From Ananas comosus (lineage: Eukaryota > Streptophyta > Magnoliopsida > Poales > Bromeliaceae), in assembly GCF_001540865.1 (NCBI RefSeq), contig NC_033638.1, forward strand, positions 2,685,257 through 2,749,256: 64,000 bases of DNA, given 5' to 3'. Shown one piece after another: positions 23,701 through 38,900 of the stretch (positions are counted from its first letter, which is position 1; the number at the start of each line of letters is the position of its first letter). A program made the translations under genes and the position numbers. The notes beneath the pieces were generated by a model, which saw nothing but the letters and a program-made list of their open reading frames with translations, was not told where the DNA came from and ran no database searches.

Positions 23701-26700
23701 GTCATATGTCTTATAGTTTGAAAATCAAAAGTGTAATTTATCCTTTTTACATTTTAATTTTATTTCAGACAAAGACATAATTGAGCTTTATTTGAGGAAA
23801 AAATATGTTAAACTATCTAACAAATTTTAGAACACCTAATTGTTAAAATTAAAAGTCGACCAAATTGATCGCTCATCAGACTAAACATGGTATTGAAGTT
23901 TAATATTAAAATCAAAGTAAAAACGTACAAAATTTTTCTAAACTACGAACCATTTTGAATCGGCTATCCAACCTTTCAAATTTTATTTTTACTATCTAAC
24001 CTTTTTATATGTTAGATTTATGTCAGTTAATGATACTTTGATTTCAAAATTTGAATGCATCGTTTAGTTTTACAGATTTAATTAGTACTCCATGTAATTT
24101 TCACAACTAAATTTATTAAATAAGTAGTTAACTTAAATTTCATCCATCGCTCTTTTATTTTTTATTATACAATTTATATCTAAGTTATCAATATTATAAA
24201 ATTAAAATTTATATTTAATACATACAAAACTATTTAAAAATACGCATATATTTTAAAGTTTTATAATAAGAGAGAAAAATTATATTAAATTTTTTGAAAA
24301 ATAGAAAAAGAATTAAAGATAAAAAAATTTAAAAAATATAAAAAAGGGGTGGCCCCGCCTGGACCCACCCCCTCTCTCCTTCCCGCTTCCGGCCCGCCCG
24401 CCCCGCCCCGGCCGCTCTCTTCCGCCACCTGTACTCGTAACTCTCGTTTCAATATTTTAATATAGATTAGAAGAAAGCAGATATAAAAACTGCCTAACGA
24501 CGATTTTGCAATGGATACCTCAAAAATATGTATACATAGCCACACAACATGCGTATAGACGCACAGATAATGACACAATGCCTCAACCCAATACTTCAAT
24601 CAATATGTGCTAACATAGCCACAGCCACATATTAAGTTGGATAGTTCAATCTACAATCAATAAATTCAGCTTCTTGTTTGATGAAAGTTTAGTTAAAGAA
24701 TCCCTCCCTCAGAGTCCAAACTGTAGGAATTAGTTCACTTTTTGCGAATAACAAGTGTGAAAAAGATCTCAAGTAAACAAGTTGAATCAGTAAAGATTTG
24801 CTTGGCATGGCTACCAAGTAAAGACAGGCCATGTTCGAAGAGTCCATAGTGTAATAATTGTCCATTTTATACTGTAACTTTAAAACCTAATAGAATGCAA
24901 TGAAGATAAATACACAAACTAGAACAGAATCCACAAAATCCATCATATAAAAAATACCCTTTTGCAACATACACAGAGAGACCATATAATATAAAGCTAG
25001 AACAGTTCCTTGAACCCAAAGGTTTCGGTGGAGCACCAGATTATCATGATATATAGATAAAGCGTGGAGAAAAAAAAAAAGAAGAAAAAAAATGGAGAAA
25101 GATAAAATTCCTTTAAGACAGCTTACATTCTTAAGAAACTAGAACAGCGAGATAAACTAAAAAAAAAATCAGTACACGCTCAAAAGAAATAGCAGGCTAG
25201 CCATAGCACATGCAGAACAATCAACTTTATACAATTAGATCATAAATATAAGAAGTAAATCCTAATGCCTTAGCTTGAAATGACATAACTAGTTCAAAGA
25301 ACTCAACAACATTCATTTTTCGCATAAGTTTCAGGAGAGGAAAGCTAACCGGGATTGAGTCAAGATCCATGATGTCAAAGTTAGCCTTCTTCTTGATAAT
25401 CTTGCGCATATGCTGTATTGCAAGTTTTACCTGAGCATTTAACTAGCAATCAGATCATGTGCAAATAAAAAAATAGCTGTTATTGGCGAAAGACTGTGTG
25501 AACAGATAACATGCCAGAAGAAAACTTCTGATCAAATTATCCCAGGGAAGACATACATGTAGATATAGGATCATCAAAATCTCACCATTAAAACTCAGCT
25601 GAATTAATCTTAAATTATCTTAAGACAGCAAACTCAAAACCAAAGATTTAAATGCCTCTCGGTACAGGCCGTATCTACCGTACCGTATCGTACCAACAAG
25701 ATATCGGCACGATACAGCACCCATGCCGATGGCACAGCTCAAAACCCTCTATTCTTCAAATTAGTAAGTAATTTTCTCAATAAAGTTCAAAAGATTTGAT
25801 AAAGATACATAATAAATCGTTAGAATACTTTATTGCTAAAGAAAATAAATATTTCATGTCATTATGTGTCGGCACACGTGGATTTTTTGTAACTGACACG
25901 CATCAGCACGGCCTAGCACACATCGTGCTGTACCGTACCGGCAAGTTTCCAGCACGAGCCCGTGCCACAACACTTAAATCCATGCTCAAAACGAATAATT
26001 ATAAAGGCAGGCAAGAAAGTTACTGACGAAATAGAAAAGTTAGCCTATCAAGGTAACCAAGTAATCTTGCTTAGATAACTTTCTGCCTAAAAGAACTAGT
26101 CAAAAGAAAAACATGACAGATTCAGAAAAGAAATTTTGTCACTTCATCACATAGTTGTGACTATTCTAGAGATTTCCAAGGTTTTGCAACAATTAAACTG
26201 CCAGAAGCAGATGCATCCCTTGAAGCAATATGAAAAGACTAATGAGAAGAAGACAGGAAATTATGCAATATATATGACAATCAAGGAAGAAGACAGCCCT
26301 TTTCAATGCTAAGAATACACACTCAATATGCTAGCCTTATTGACAACTGATCTTATTTGATTTTTTAGGACATACCTGTACTACAGATTAGACATCCAAT
26401 GCAACCATCATTTCCATTTTCAAAATGATTCTATAAAACATGTAAAATTTTGATATTTCTGCAAACTTGAAAAGAAGTTGGAAATTTTATTTAAAACTAA
26501 CAATAATACATAAAAAGAACAGTCTGCACGAGTATCTAAATAAGGAATTCACAGTTCCAAGATAGATGTATAAATTTGAAGAAATCACCACTGAATTTAT
26601 GGCAAAATTTTCATTTAAGTCACTGAACTTCAATTTGTTTCAACCAAGACATGAACTCTCTAATTTTTGTTTCAGCTTGCTCGCTGCTCAAACTCCAAAT

Positions 26701-29700
26701 ACTTTTTCAAATGAAGTGATGATGTAACAATTGATCCAATTGTCAAGAGATGGCATCGCAATGTCAGCCAGTTTACTTAAACAATAAAATCATCTCAAAA
26801 CTATCATCATTCAACTATAATATCATCTCAAAGAGATGATTAATAATCGAATCAGCAGCCACATCATCTCAAGTACTAAATTAGCAGTCATGTCATCTCC
26901 AAGAGATGATTTGTAATTAAATTAGCTTTTTCATTATTATTTCACAATTACAGGGAGTTTTAAGAGAAATCTTAGTGAAATGAATGGAAGGTAGAACTGC
27001 TAAATTAAAAAGAGGAATCAAAATCAAGTGTACTCAAATCACATGATACAATGAAGGGAACTAATGAAACACACACTATTCAGTATTCACCATGATGTGC
27101 AAAAAAAGGACCGTCATGGTAGCAACACAACCATCAAACAACATTTAACTTCGGAACTAAGAAGCATGATGACAACCAGAGGTATCAAATAAAATGATTA
27201 TAAATTATTAACAAATGACAAAGAATGTTTGTCTAGTACAATTGCCCTTAGAAGTGCTTTTCTTTTACCGTGAACTTTGGCAAGGGATATTTGTATGTAT
27301 CAACAAGTTCCATCATCAAGTCCACCAAATTAGAGAATGGGCTATCAAGAACCATTCCTGCAATAGACGGATCTTCAGCTCCATACATCAAGCTGTGGAA
27401 ACAAGGATAAAAGTTATGTAACATATATAGATATTGACACAGTACAAGACTGCAAGATTCAACTACCCATGTGAACAGTTATTATAGCCTTTTTAGATAC
27501 CGACAACTCATAGAGATGCATACCTAGAAAAGAAGAATAACTTTCGAGGCACGTCCTTTAGGAAAGAAATTTTTAAACAACAAAATCATAAAGTCAAAAG
27601 GAGGTACTATCTTGCAGTCTTCTGTTTTGAATTCAAATATAATTCCGCTGGTTATTCATAGGTCAACCCCCGTAAATACAATGCCATCAAGAAATCAAAT
27701 GCAATTGTAAGACTGTTCAATTGCAATTGTGATACTGTTTTCATGTTAATCAGTTTTAAAGAAGTGCATTGAGTATGAAAAATTAAAAGATAACAGTAAA
27801 AAAGAAAGGGCAATTGCAATTACTTTAGAACCTCATTGGGATAATTGTTTATACAATTCAAGGCATTATGTTATTATTTAGTTGTTGTCTGGTAAAATAT
27901 GATTTTCCAGCTAGGTACACACTAAATTTGATTGGTTCATGTACAGCTCAAAATGGGAGTTTGGAATCTAGTTACCAAGTCAACTGAATCTTCAGCATGT
28001 ATCCTGCATAACAAATCTATAGCAGCAACAATTTGCACGGACTGACAAAATTAATATCTTAGACTTAACACGACTGACAGAAAATACGAGACATTAGCTC
28101 AAAAATTTATAATTAAAAGCTCCAAAGATGTCTGTGTAAATGCCTGCTTACTAAGCAATTAATTCAACATGCAGACAAAAAGCCTATATTATTAATACTT
28201 TAGTGACAGCAAATAAAATTTCCCAGGTAAATAGCGAAAACATGTATTTGTCTTAAACAAGGCAGCTAGCATTTTTAATAATCTGATGCATTATATAGAG
28301 CAAATATGTGCTGAAATTCATAAAAAGGACCTTGTAACAGCACCCATTGAGCGGCCCCATAAACCAATGCAAGATATGTTACCATCAGTCCTCAAATAAT
28401 CGACCACCGCTCTAAGATCCTCTCTCTGGCATTAACCAAACAAAAATAATGTCAGAAGAGATTATTCAATGATAGTAATTATATTCACAATTGATTAATG
28501 TGCAACATTATATGTCTTTTAATCACTAACAAATTTAACAACTTAAAACCACAACATTACCAAAACATAGGATAATATGCCAGCCAATCTACCCAAGCAT
28601 TCTCGTATAGCATGCAAAAGGAATTAAGTAGGCCCTTTAGCATCTATTGTAACAAGGGCTGTCCGACTGAATACAAAGTGTAATTTCTAGTTGCTCTAGC
28701 ATAGGCTATTAAAATAAAACAGAAACGCCAATAATAAAACAACAACACCAACAATAACAATGAGAACTAGTACAAACTTACGGAGTTTCCATTTGATCGT
28801 TTTCATACAGAACAATGTGGAGGCTAATGCATCTCATTGAGGCTATGCATATCACTGCCATACTGAACCAGTTTATTTTTCAACATCTAAAGTCTTATTT
28901 GGCATTCTTTATGTTTATCTATTATTGTTTAAGCAAAGAAAAAGTAAAAAGCACTAAAATCTTGTTTGCAAACATGTTTGACTTGATAATTATGTTGCTT
29001 GTTCACTTTTATATCTTCGGCACATGGGGTCAAAATGCAGATGCTTCATTCAAATATACCTTCAATTAAAGCCTGTCCTGCTGCTTTGAAAAAGCAACTT
29101 GAAAGGGCTAGTTTGGGACTACCACAGGAAAAGCAGCTGATCATTATGAAAGAGTAATAAATACTGGTGGTGTTGCCGAAAATGAACATGATAAAAGGTT
29201 GGAAAACTGATGATACTAGAAAAATAGAAATTGAGAACCATAAAGTTAAAAAACAATATAAGATTTCTTACATCGGTGCCCATAGTTCAGCAAGCCACTA
29301 ATCAACAACAGTCAAACCTCACCAGAAGCTCAACTAGTGCATAGGACTATATGCAACCTCAAAAGATGCTAAGTTGATGATCTAAATTTAAAAGAAGCAG
29401 AAAACTTGAAAACCAAGACAAAGTTGCTTCTGAGATCACTGTTGACTCAATTGTATATTCCTTAGGAAAGTACTTACTTCATTCCAGCCTAAGGTGACAT
29501 GTTCTCCTTCAGAAAGCCCAGACCCTGAGAAGTCAAGTGTAAAGACTGTAATGTTTGACGGCAGCAGAATAATAGCAGCCTCACTAGCATCAGCCCTGCA
29601 CCCACTGAGAAATAGAAGATATATGGCCTATCAATCATTAATTTACAGTGATATAATTAAATTATTAAGAAATTAACTGCAATATTGAACATTAAAATAT

Positions 29701-32700
29701 AAATATAAGTAACATTTTATCATCACAAGGATGAGAACTGGAAGTTGAATCTGTTGTTTGTATATTATTAATTCAAGGTCCTTCAAGTAGTAGAAATTAA
29801 CACTTCATCATCGCAAATATGATAACTGAAGATGAATCTGTTGTTTTTTAAATTATTAATTCAAGGTCCTTCAACTAATCAAAATTACTACTACACCTCC
29901 ACAAGCAATTCTCAAGCCTAAAAAATAACTACCGTAGTCCATGGTTATGACCAACTATTATCATATGCAGATTCCAATTTAGAACGTATACATTTAAAAG
30001 CTTTAGGATAATTATACATCGGGTTGTCCATACTGCTAAAAGTAGGCACACCATGGTTTGAAGCACATCCAAGAAAGTCCAAAACAAAGAAAGCATGTTT
30101 TGATCTTAGATTGCTCATTAGAGTCTAGCATTTGAGATAGTAATATGTCTCAGTTAAATATTATTCACGGAAAGGACTTATTAAGGAAGATATGTTGGAG
30201 ACTTGCTGCCATTTATGCCTATTGGCGCAAGTTGAAATTGCAGGAAACTCAGTTCATTGCCCCTTACAGTAGAGAAAAATGCAACACACAACTTTGCAGA
30301 CAAATGCCTGCCAGCAGGGCAAGCAGTTATGCATTGATCAAGATCATCAGTAGCACCTTCAAAATTCTTTAGTCTTTGAATTGAGTTGAGATGCAAAATT
30401 ATAATAATAATAATAATCAATCTGTAACAGCCTACTCGGCACATATCCCAAAATGATAGGAAGAACAGGTATAAGCAATAGCAGAAATGAAGCGCCTGAC
30501 AACAAGGCTAGTCACAGGGCATTAGCACCCTCTTCAAATTTCTTTCCCCTTCAATGGTTCTCACTCTTTATTCTTGTAACAACATTATGGTAGAGTAAAT
30601 ACATACAACCAACTGAAATTACATGATGAGGATGTATGGACTCTATTTAAATAGAATTAGTTTATCAAACTGGAAGAGATGACTGAAGACAGTCACTATC
30701 TCTATTGCCTGTCTTCAAGCTAGTTACAATTTTTGGGTTTAACTTTTATCAATAAAGATAAAAACATGTATATGGCAGAAGAAATATTTACAATGCTCTT
30801 CAACCATAATATGGCTTTGCGAAAACATTATAAAGTGCCGACTTACTGTGGGACTTGATGAAAATTCATCAATTCACAAATGTACAAAATTCATTGTAAT
30901 TGAGTATGTATTATGCTAGATAAACTAGTTTCTCCATTTTGCTCTGAATGAATTTTACAAAACCGGCAAATCTGAATGTATCCTATAACATACAAAACCA
31001 GAATGTAGGAGATCACTTTAACATGTTAAATATCAACATGCTTAAATTTACCTGTTCCCATGACAGTATATAACACAAGGAAGAGATTTTCCTTCAGGGA
31101 TTACAAGGGGCATATAGTGGCTGCACTGAAGTTTCTTACCACGACCATTTGTAACCTGAATCAGTTTAGTAACATAAATGAGATCAACAATTAGAGGAAC
31201 TAATAGTACCGATCAACTCATGTTAAATAAATTTCTCTTTCATCATAAGAAACCCGCAACTGTATTTAATTTGTGTACGTCAAATTAGTTAACAGGTAAA
31301 TTGCGTATAGCCAATACAAACAGTGAGTAACATCTTGCATCTACAAATAGTCATGGCAAGTATAATTTAGAATAGTTAGTAAATCATTTAGTTTAGCCTG
31401 ATAAAACTTCAACTACTGAATAAAGGACTCTGCATAGAATTTCAATACTACGAAAAATGGGGTATGAGCATCTTCAGTGTAGTGGATCCTATGTCTGTTG
31501 GAAAAGCTCACCAAACACTTGATACTAAAGAATAGATAAAACAGGGGACTCTTCTTGGGCTAATTTGAGTGAGCCTACCTTCTAGAGGTGCAATCAGATC
31601 AGGTGGGGGAAAAAAAATCCAACACTTAGCTCATATTTAAACTAGCCGTTAATTTATACTGAACTGAAACTGAAAGCATTACCTAACTGAATCAGGTCAC
31701 CTCTATAATAAGTTCTTTTAATCAAAGTGGTTAGATGGTGACAATTAATGAGCTGACCGATTTTGTTCTACATTAACCTGAGCCTTATATATCTTAATTC
31801 TTTACCTCTATCCTACTACATTTTTTTTCGCTGCTGGTTCTGTTGCTGTTGATGCTGCTGTTGCTTCAGTTGACTCTTTTTCTACTTTTGTTTGTTATTC
31901 TACTACTTTCCATGTTGTTTTTACTATGGTTAACCTTTACCTTCTGATCATTTCTCTATACTCTGGAGGAGGCCACTCCCTCCTTCCAAATTTCTGAGAT
32001 AATTATTTTGCTGTTATTTCACCTATTTTCTTGCCTCTATTTTCCTCTCGTGTTCCTCTCACTCCTTCATATGCTCCTCTTATGCTCCATTTATACGAAG
32101 TCGTTGGTCGAAAATTAGCTGGCATGCCACTGTTGTTGTTCACCCTGGTTAATATATCGATTACTTTCTCTTTGGGCTATGATGATCTTGCCCTTACAAA
32201 ATAAAATCCATTTTTTCTAATTGGATAGAAATTGTTCGTTTCTGTTATTTACACTGTTGGTTTGCGAACAGATAGAGGGCCAAGTTCAGACAGTATGCTC
32301 CACATGCAACCATTTGCTTGCATTTATGTCTCAATATATGAGAAAACCTTTGTGCTTAACTGATGATCGATCATCGGCAAATCTAACCCTAACATATTTA
32401 AATAATTTACTCCTTTCTCCTACCAATAGTCACCAGCTTTTACTTCAAATTTTTGTAACTTTATTCGCTTATTTTTTTTGCGACTTTATTTGGTGCTCAA
32501 AAAACGAAAACATACATAAGATCTAATGAATTCTCGAGAATTCAAATTTGAGCTGGTGTATCCTTGTGAAGTTTAGAGAAGGTGGGGCTTGCGAAGCTTC
32601 TCCACTGTCTGTGTTTCCACTGATAGGATCCCCTTTTTTACGTCCCCATGTCCCTCCCGTGTGGTGTGGCGACATGGGGACGTAAAAAGGAAAGAGAGGG

Positions 32701-35700
32701 ATGGGGTTTTTCTCGCTTTTGGCATAGCAGGCCTCCCATTGGGAGGCCCACACGACGGGCTATTGATAAATTATACGTCCCCTGGTTGAATCATAACGAC
32801 TTACTTCAATTTTGACTCTATCTCCCGGTATCCCATTTTTTTGGAACGAGTGGAAGGAGTGGGCATTATTGTTGGAGAAGAAGCTGTAAATTGGGGTTTA
32901 TCAGGACCGATGTTACAAGCTTCTGGAATCCAAAAACCAGAAAAGGAATATATAAAACTAGAACCATTTTAAAGCGTATTAGAATTTTTTTTTTCCGTTT
33001 CTGGTGGTATAAAAATGCCGCTCTTTAGAATTTTTTTTTCCGTTTCTGGTGGTATAAAAATGCCGCTGTGCCTGGATCCCCTTTTTTACGTCCCCATGTC
33101 CCTCCCGTGTGGTTCTCACGATTTGTATCCAAAGGCCAATTAGGAATTGCCCAACTCCATTGCATTGCCAGAATCCATGTTGTATATTTGAAGCAGGTTG
33201 ACCTCCTTGCTTCTCTCATGAAACTTTCGTTATTGGGTTAGCCATACACTTCACATGTTTCTAGCGATTCACATGGCATCATCAAATGATACAAGTCAGG
33301 CCCCACCCCGTCTCCACTGGATCTGTTCTTGGGTCAAGAGAAGTTCCCATCGAAGTTCAATATGAATCTTTGGGTACTTATCATGAGATTTATGGGCAAA
33401 AAAAAAAAGATTGGCTGAACTTGAAAATTTACTGACTCATAATGATCATTTATCAAAGAATGACTCTGGTTATCAAATAATTGAACAACCGGGATCAATT
33501 CTTTTTTGGGGGAAAACAAGGGTATAAAACTAGAATAAAAAGGGATAGGTGCAGAGACTCAATGGAAGCTGCGGTATCCTCCAGCCACCTTTCATTATTA
33601 CGTTATTACGTTCACACTAGGCCAATTGCGCTGTCTACCTTTCAATTTTAATGCGTTCGCACAGTGCCCACCAATGGCCCCCAATGTCTATAGTTCCTGN
33701 CCCCCCTCTTGCTGTCCTGTCATCATCGCATTGCCGTCTACTTCGGCTCCAGGCGTGGCGACGTAATCCTCTGCTGGCCATACAGTTGCGCCGATACGAC
33801 TTGCAATGGATCTGCACTTACTTTCTACATTTTCTCCTCTTAAGCTCCTTTTATACGAAGTTGTTGATAGAAAATTAGCTGAAATAATATAATACATTAT
33901 AATTGGAAGAGTACTATAACACTTAAGCAATTATTGACGCTATATCTAGAGCCATTGTTGTGATGACTATTTCTTCTAACCAACCTTGGTTCTGGAGAAG
34001 AAAAGTTCCAATCATGGCTTCTATACATGGTTAATTCAGTTCTGTGATGGAAAAGAAAGTTTAAAAATAAACTCAATGTTACATTACAATACTAGATTCG
34101 GTTTCTCATTATAACTCTAGACATGGCTGGCAGCTGCTTAACATCTATGAATCTATACTCTGGTGATTAACTGTTTTCCACCAGGCTTACGCAGTTATTG
34201 ATTGATATTCTGATCGATAGCCTAAAATTGTTTGCATAATAATGATGGCCTTTTGCTACTCCTAAAACTGCTAATTCTTCTCCTTCTTCGAACCTTCTTC
34301 CATTTCTCTTCTACTTTTACTCTTGTTGGTTTTCCTACTCAATTGGCTGAAATTTTTGCATTATTAAAGCTGATTTTCCTGGTCAATTTGTTAAACTTTT
34401 TCTAGACTTTAATATTGCCATATATTTGTTAATCTCTTCGCACAATTTAATATTATTTCTTCTTTCTCCCTGTAGAACGCAACGAAAGTATTCGTTCGTA
34501 CCTTTTACGGAAGCGACTCGCACTAGAATGCGATGAGTCCCAGATCATAGAAGTTGATTTATGTGTCCTCAGATCGTCCACGAAGGTCTTCTAACGCTCC
34601 AAACCCACGGTAGATCGAGCTATGGATGAGATAGAATTATAATCCACTGTTCAAGACCCTCTAGAAGCAATAAGTTAATGGAGAATGTGGTTTCTCTCTG
34701 TCACAAGACAGCTCACAAATTACTCACGAATTTATGAGCAATTTTTATCTATTTTTCTTCTTTTTTTTATGAGAGAATACCTCATATATTTATAAGGGAT
34801 CCCAAAATCCTAATAGGTAAGTTAAAAAATAGGCCACATCGGTTTATGATTGTTATCCTAAAATGGCTAGAATATATTTCTAATTAGCTTTCCAATTTAA
34901 AAACGATATTAAGTCTAGTCCAAGTCGGATCGAGCCCGATTATGGGTACACCCAATTCAATTTAATCGAATGCCAACATCACCCACTCGCACATAACGAG
35001 ATCGATGCCATCATAACCACTTCCTCAATAGTATATCACTATTGATTCCATTCATACAGGGAAATGAACAGTGCAACCGCCGAGTCATACTAGAAACCTC
35101 ATAAGGCCAGTATAAAGACATCAACCCTCAAAAAGAATATTAGACTCGTGATGCCCTATACCATTGGATTTTATTAGGTTCAGCATCTCTAATCCCTCAA
35201 AGAACTATGCTAATCTCTGTTGTGCACATTATGACACTATAGTCATGATTATCACGCTATACTGAAGCAACACAACCTGTAGACAATGAGTCAAAGTATC
35301 TCAATATAGTCCAACTAGTCTTCCTTGAGCCTTCATGCCACTAAGATGAGAACGGATTGCTTTCCCAGCAATGCCCCATAAAGTCGCATCACTCATAACC
35401 GTAGGAAACATGCCAAAGTAGCAAATTCAATTCTTTCACCTAATAACATAATCAAAAGTCACTAAGGGTATCTAACATAAATAGGACATAGCCTCAAAAT
35501 AATGTCTGTAAGAACTTATACAATGAGGAAGTAGGGATTCATTCACTCATCTTCTTCATTTGGTCACCTAAGCAAATGTAGTATGAAATACATGCTATAA
35601 CAGAGAATCTCAATGAGCGTTCTCAATGCCATATGGATCTCAGCTTAGTCACTTCTAGAGTGTCTAGCCCGAGTTCTCTATTTGCTCACTATCTCAAGCA

Positions 35701-35922
35701 ACAAACAGTGAGCTCACATCCGGCTCTAAATGTGCAGGTCATACGAATCGTGGGACTATCCGTATGTGGTCTCATTTATGACCTCAATTTGTTGCCAACC
35801 AAGACGACTTTTATTAATGTCTCAATTTCTGCTCGCTCTCTACAGCGCAAAAAAGAATTATTGCCAGTGTATGAAGGCCAATCAGCTTGTGACATACTAT
35901 CAATCTATTTTTCAACAATATA

Positions 35923-35989
<67 letters not shown>

Positions 35990-38900
35990 TCGATAGCACG
36001 GAGGCTCCTCCGTGCTACCAAGTTGTTTCAATGATGCGCTTCAAATCGACGATCGGCTCCGTTAGACTTGATCTACACTATTGAAAGTATTTGGAAACTA
36101 ATTAAATAATTTTTCAGTATCATTTACCTATCAAACGAGTAGTGTAAAAAAAACGGCTTGAAAAATAAAAAATAAAAAATAATGATAGAAGACTTGAATT
36201 TAATACTATAAATAGTAAAAAGAATTTTCTATAAAAATTTCATCAGATTTGGATTGTTTTATTCCGTTAAATTCACAAACGCATCACATCTATCATTAAA
36301 ATTGTTAATTTTGAGACCTTTTTGATCACTAGCCAAATTATGCCGAAAAATTATGAAATTTAGTTTTTAAATATTTTCAATAGTGTAGATCAAGTCTTAC
36401 GAGCCGATCATCAATTTGGAAGCCGCATCATTGAAAACAACTTGGTAGCACGGAGGGTTCCGTGCTACCGATAGTATACCAGCCTAGCTCTATAAATATA
36501 TATACATACATATATATACGTGTGCTAATCTTAATAAATATCTTTTCCAAATGAATAATTTTGAATTTAAATAACTAAATAATATTACAAAAAAAGAGTA
36601 AAATAATTGACTATCTACACAATCAAATCCTACGGAATCCAAGTGCTTTAACATGAGTAAAAAATAATTCTCTAACAATAGGCTTAGTCAGAGGACCAGT
36701 AACGATGCGACTCGTAGAAATGTGTTCCAGGATTATTTCCTTCTGCGCCACCTCATTTGCTTCTCTTTCATTTGATGTTCTTCGTGTCCTTAGGCGCAGA
36801 TCCACTATGGCTTTGAGGCCCAATAGTCCTTTTTTGCTTGAATCCGGATATTTAGCGAAACTTTGACTCAGCAGCATTGGCAGTTGAAGTTTTAATAGCC
36901 TAAAGGTGCTCCTCTAACTCCAGGTACCATGCCACGTCCTCAAAAATTTTAACACTTTCATTATATGTCAAATTTACTCGCATATGTTCCCACGAATTAG
37001 GAAGGGAGCGAATCATAGCTTGGATCTGCTGCTCATCACTCGAAGTGCCTCCAGCCGACTTTAACTCGTGAATCATGTTTGACGTTATTCTCACGTGCTG
37101 TTTCATGGACTGATCGGCACGCTTCTTACAACTGTCAAATCGCAAAGTCAGACTACACAACTTTATAGCCGAAGTTGCACCAAATTTAGTTTTGAGAGCC
37201 TCCCACTTGTCATACGCAGTCGGGTACTACTCATACTCACATAAGAGATCATGCTACCAATTCAGCAACGTGATGCGAGTAATGAGATTCTTTTTAATCC
37301 AATTATTATAGGTTTTCATATCTTGGCGAGCTTGGGCACTATAGCCCTCTGTGGGTTATTACTCAAATTTTCCGAATCTCTTGCTCAGTGAGAACATATT
37401 GAATTTTATGGTGCCAAATATCATAATTGTCACCGTCCAATTTTTTCCCTTTGATCAAATCCGCAACTTGTTTAGAGGCCATATTATCTCACTAAGTTCA
37501 CATAGTGCGCAGAAAAAAATATTTTAAAAATTAGCACAAAATACATATATTATATTTTATCGCACCTCTAATTAAACAAACTAAAAATTAGATCATAGAT
37601 GCATAAAAAAAAATTTCGTCTGTGCTCATGATCACATCACACACCCTACGCCAAATTTTTAATTATTTAATTAAGTTGCACAAAATTATAATATATGGGA
37701 GTAAATCATACAATTTACTCTACCACAATTAAAAACTCCCACTTGATTAAGCATGCGAAAAAAAACTTTATATTATGCCAAAAGATTCACCCATACATCA
37801 TAAAGGCAATATCATAATATTTTAAATGCATGCATCATATGTCACAAAAGCATATTAAATCATCTAAAATACCTAAAAAAAATCAAAAAAATATTTATTT
37901 ATTTATTATCTTATGGATCACTCGAGCTCGGCCATTATGGGCCGGTGCAGCCTGGCACTGACGCGCTTGCAAGGCCCCACGCGAAACCACAAGCGCGCTT
38001 CCCCGGGTGCCTGGATAGGGTTCCATGCTACAAGGTTTTTTTATTTAAAAAAACGAGCAAGTGGAGCCGAGTGCGCCGCCTGTGCAGGCGCGCATGCACA
38101 CATCCCATGCAGCTCACAGCTACATGAGGTTCCTCCCCAGAGGACAGGCCTTTTTATTAATAATAGAGGGAAAAACTTGAAAAATCGAAAGCTTTTAATG
38201 TAGGACTCCAAATCTTGAAAGTAATATATCAATGAAAAGCTTACGAAAAGCTCTTCCAAATAATGCAAGTTTCACAATGGGATATACACTACACATCAAA
38301 CAAGCCACCCACAAAATTTTGATCTAGGGTTTCGTTTTTCTCATAAAATACAAAACCAAATCAAATCAAACTTTGTAGATTTAATCTACAACATAAGTGC
38401 TAGAAGATGTACAAGAAAGAAATGCAATTATATCCACCGTAGAAAAATCCGCCATTAACACCCACAAGCATGCAACTAAAAAATCAAACGATGGTAGCTT
38501 TAGATCTACGCATGCAATCTTGTTAAAAAATGTATCTAGGGTACGAAATCAACCTAATAATATACCAACTGCGATGCCTCAACTTCACAGTCGGTCACCC
38601 ATCTTAGGACTACTCCAATCCTAGCACGCTTAAGTTTTTTAACCTCTTATGCCAAGCCACCACTCAAAATGCTATAGCCAGGTTAAAGAGTTTTAGCCTT
38701 ATTATATCTTATATATAGGACTATCTGGGGTCTCACATTCCCCCCTCCTCTTAAGCCTTGACGTCCTCGTTAGACTCAAAACTCACGAGTACGAGGCGAT
38801 TTGAGATTCGTCTCACTAGCCTTAACTGACCTTGTGGGGGAGCCGCGCTCTACCCACAATAGTGATCACCATGAGAGCCTTGCACTTCCTGCTATATAAC

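Noticed and set aside
32755..32770. Nuclear tRNA-Ile gene
   Set aside because: Only the first few bases of plastid trnI-GAU (GGGCTATT) are present before the sequence diverges.
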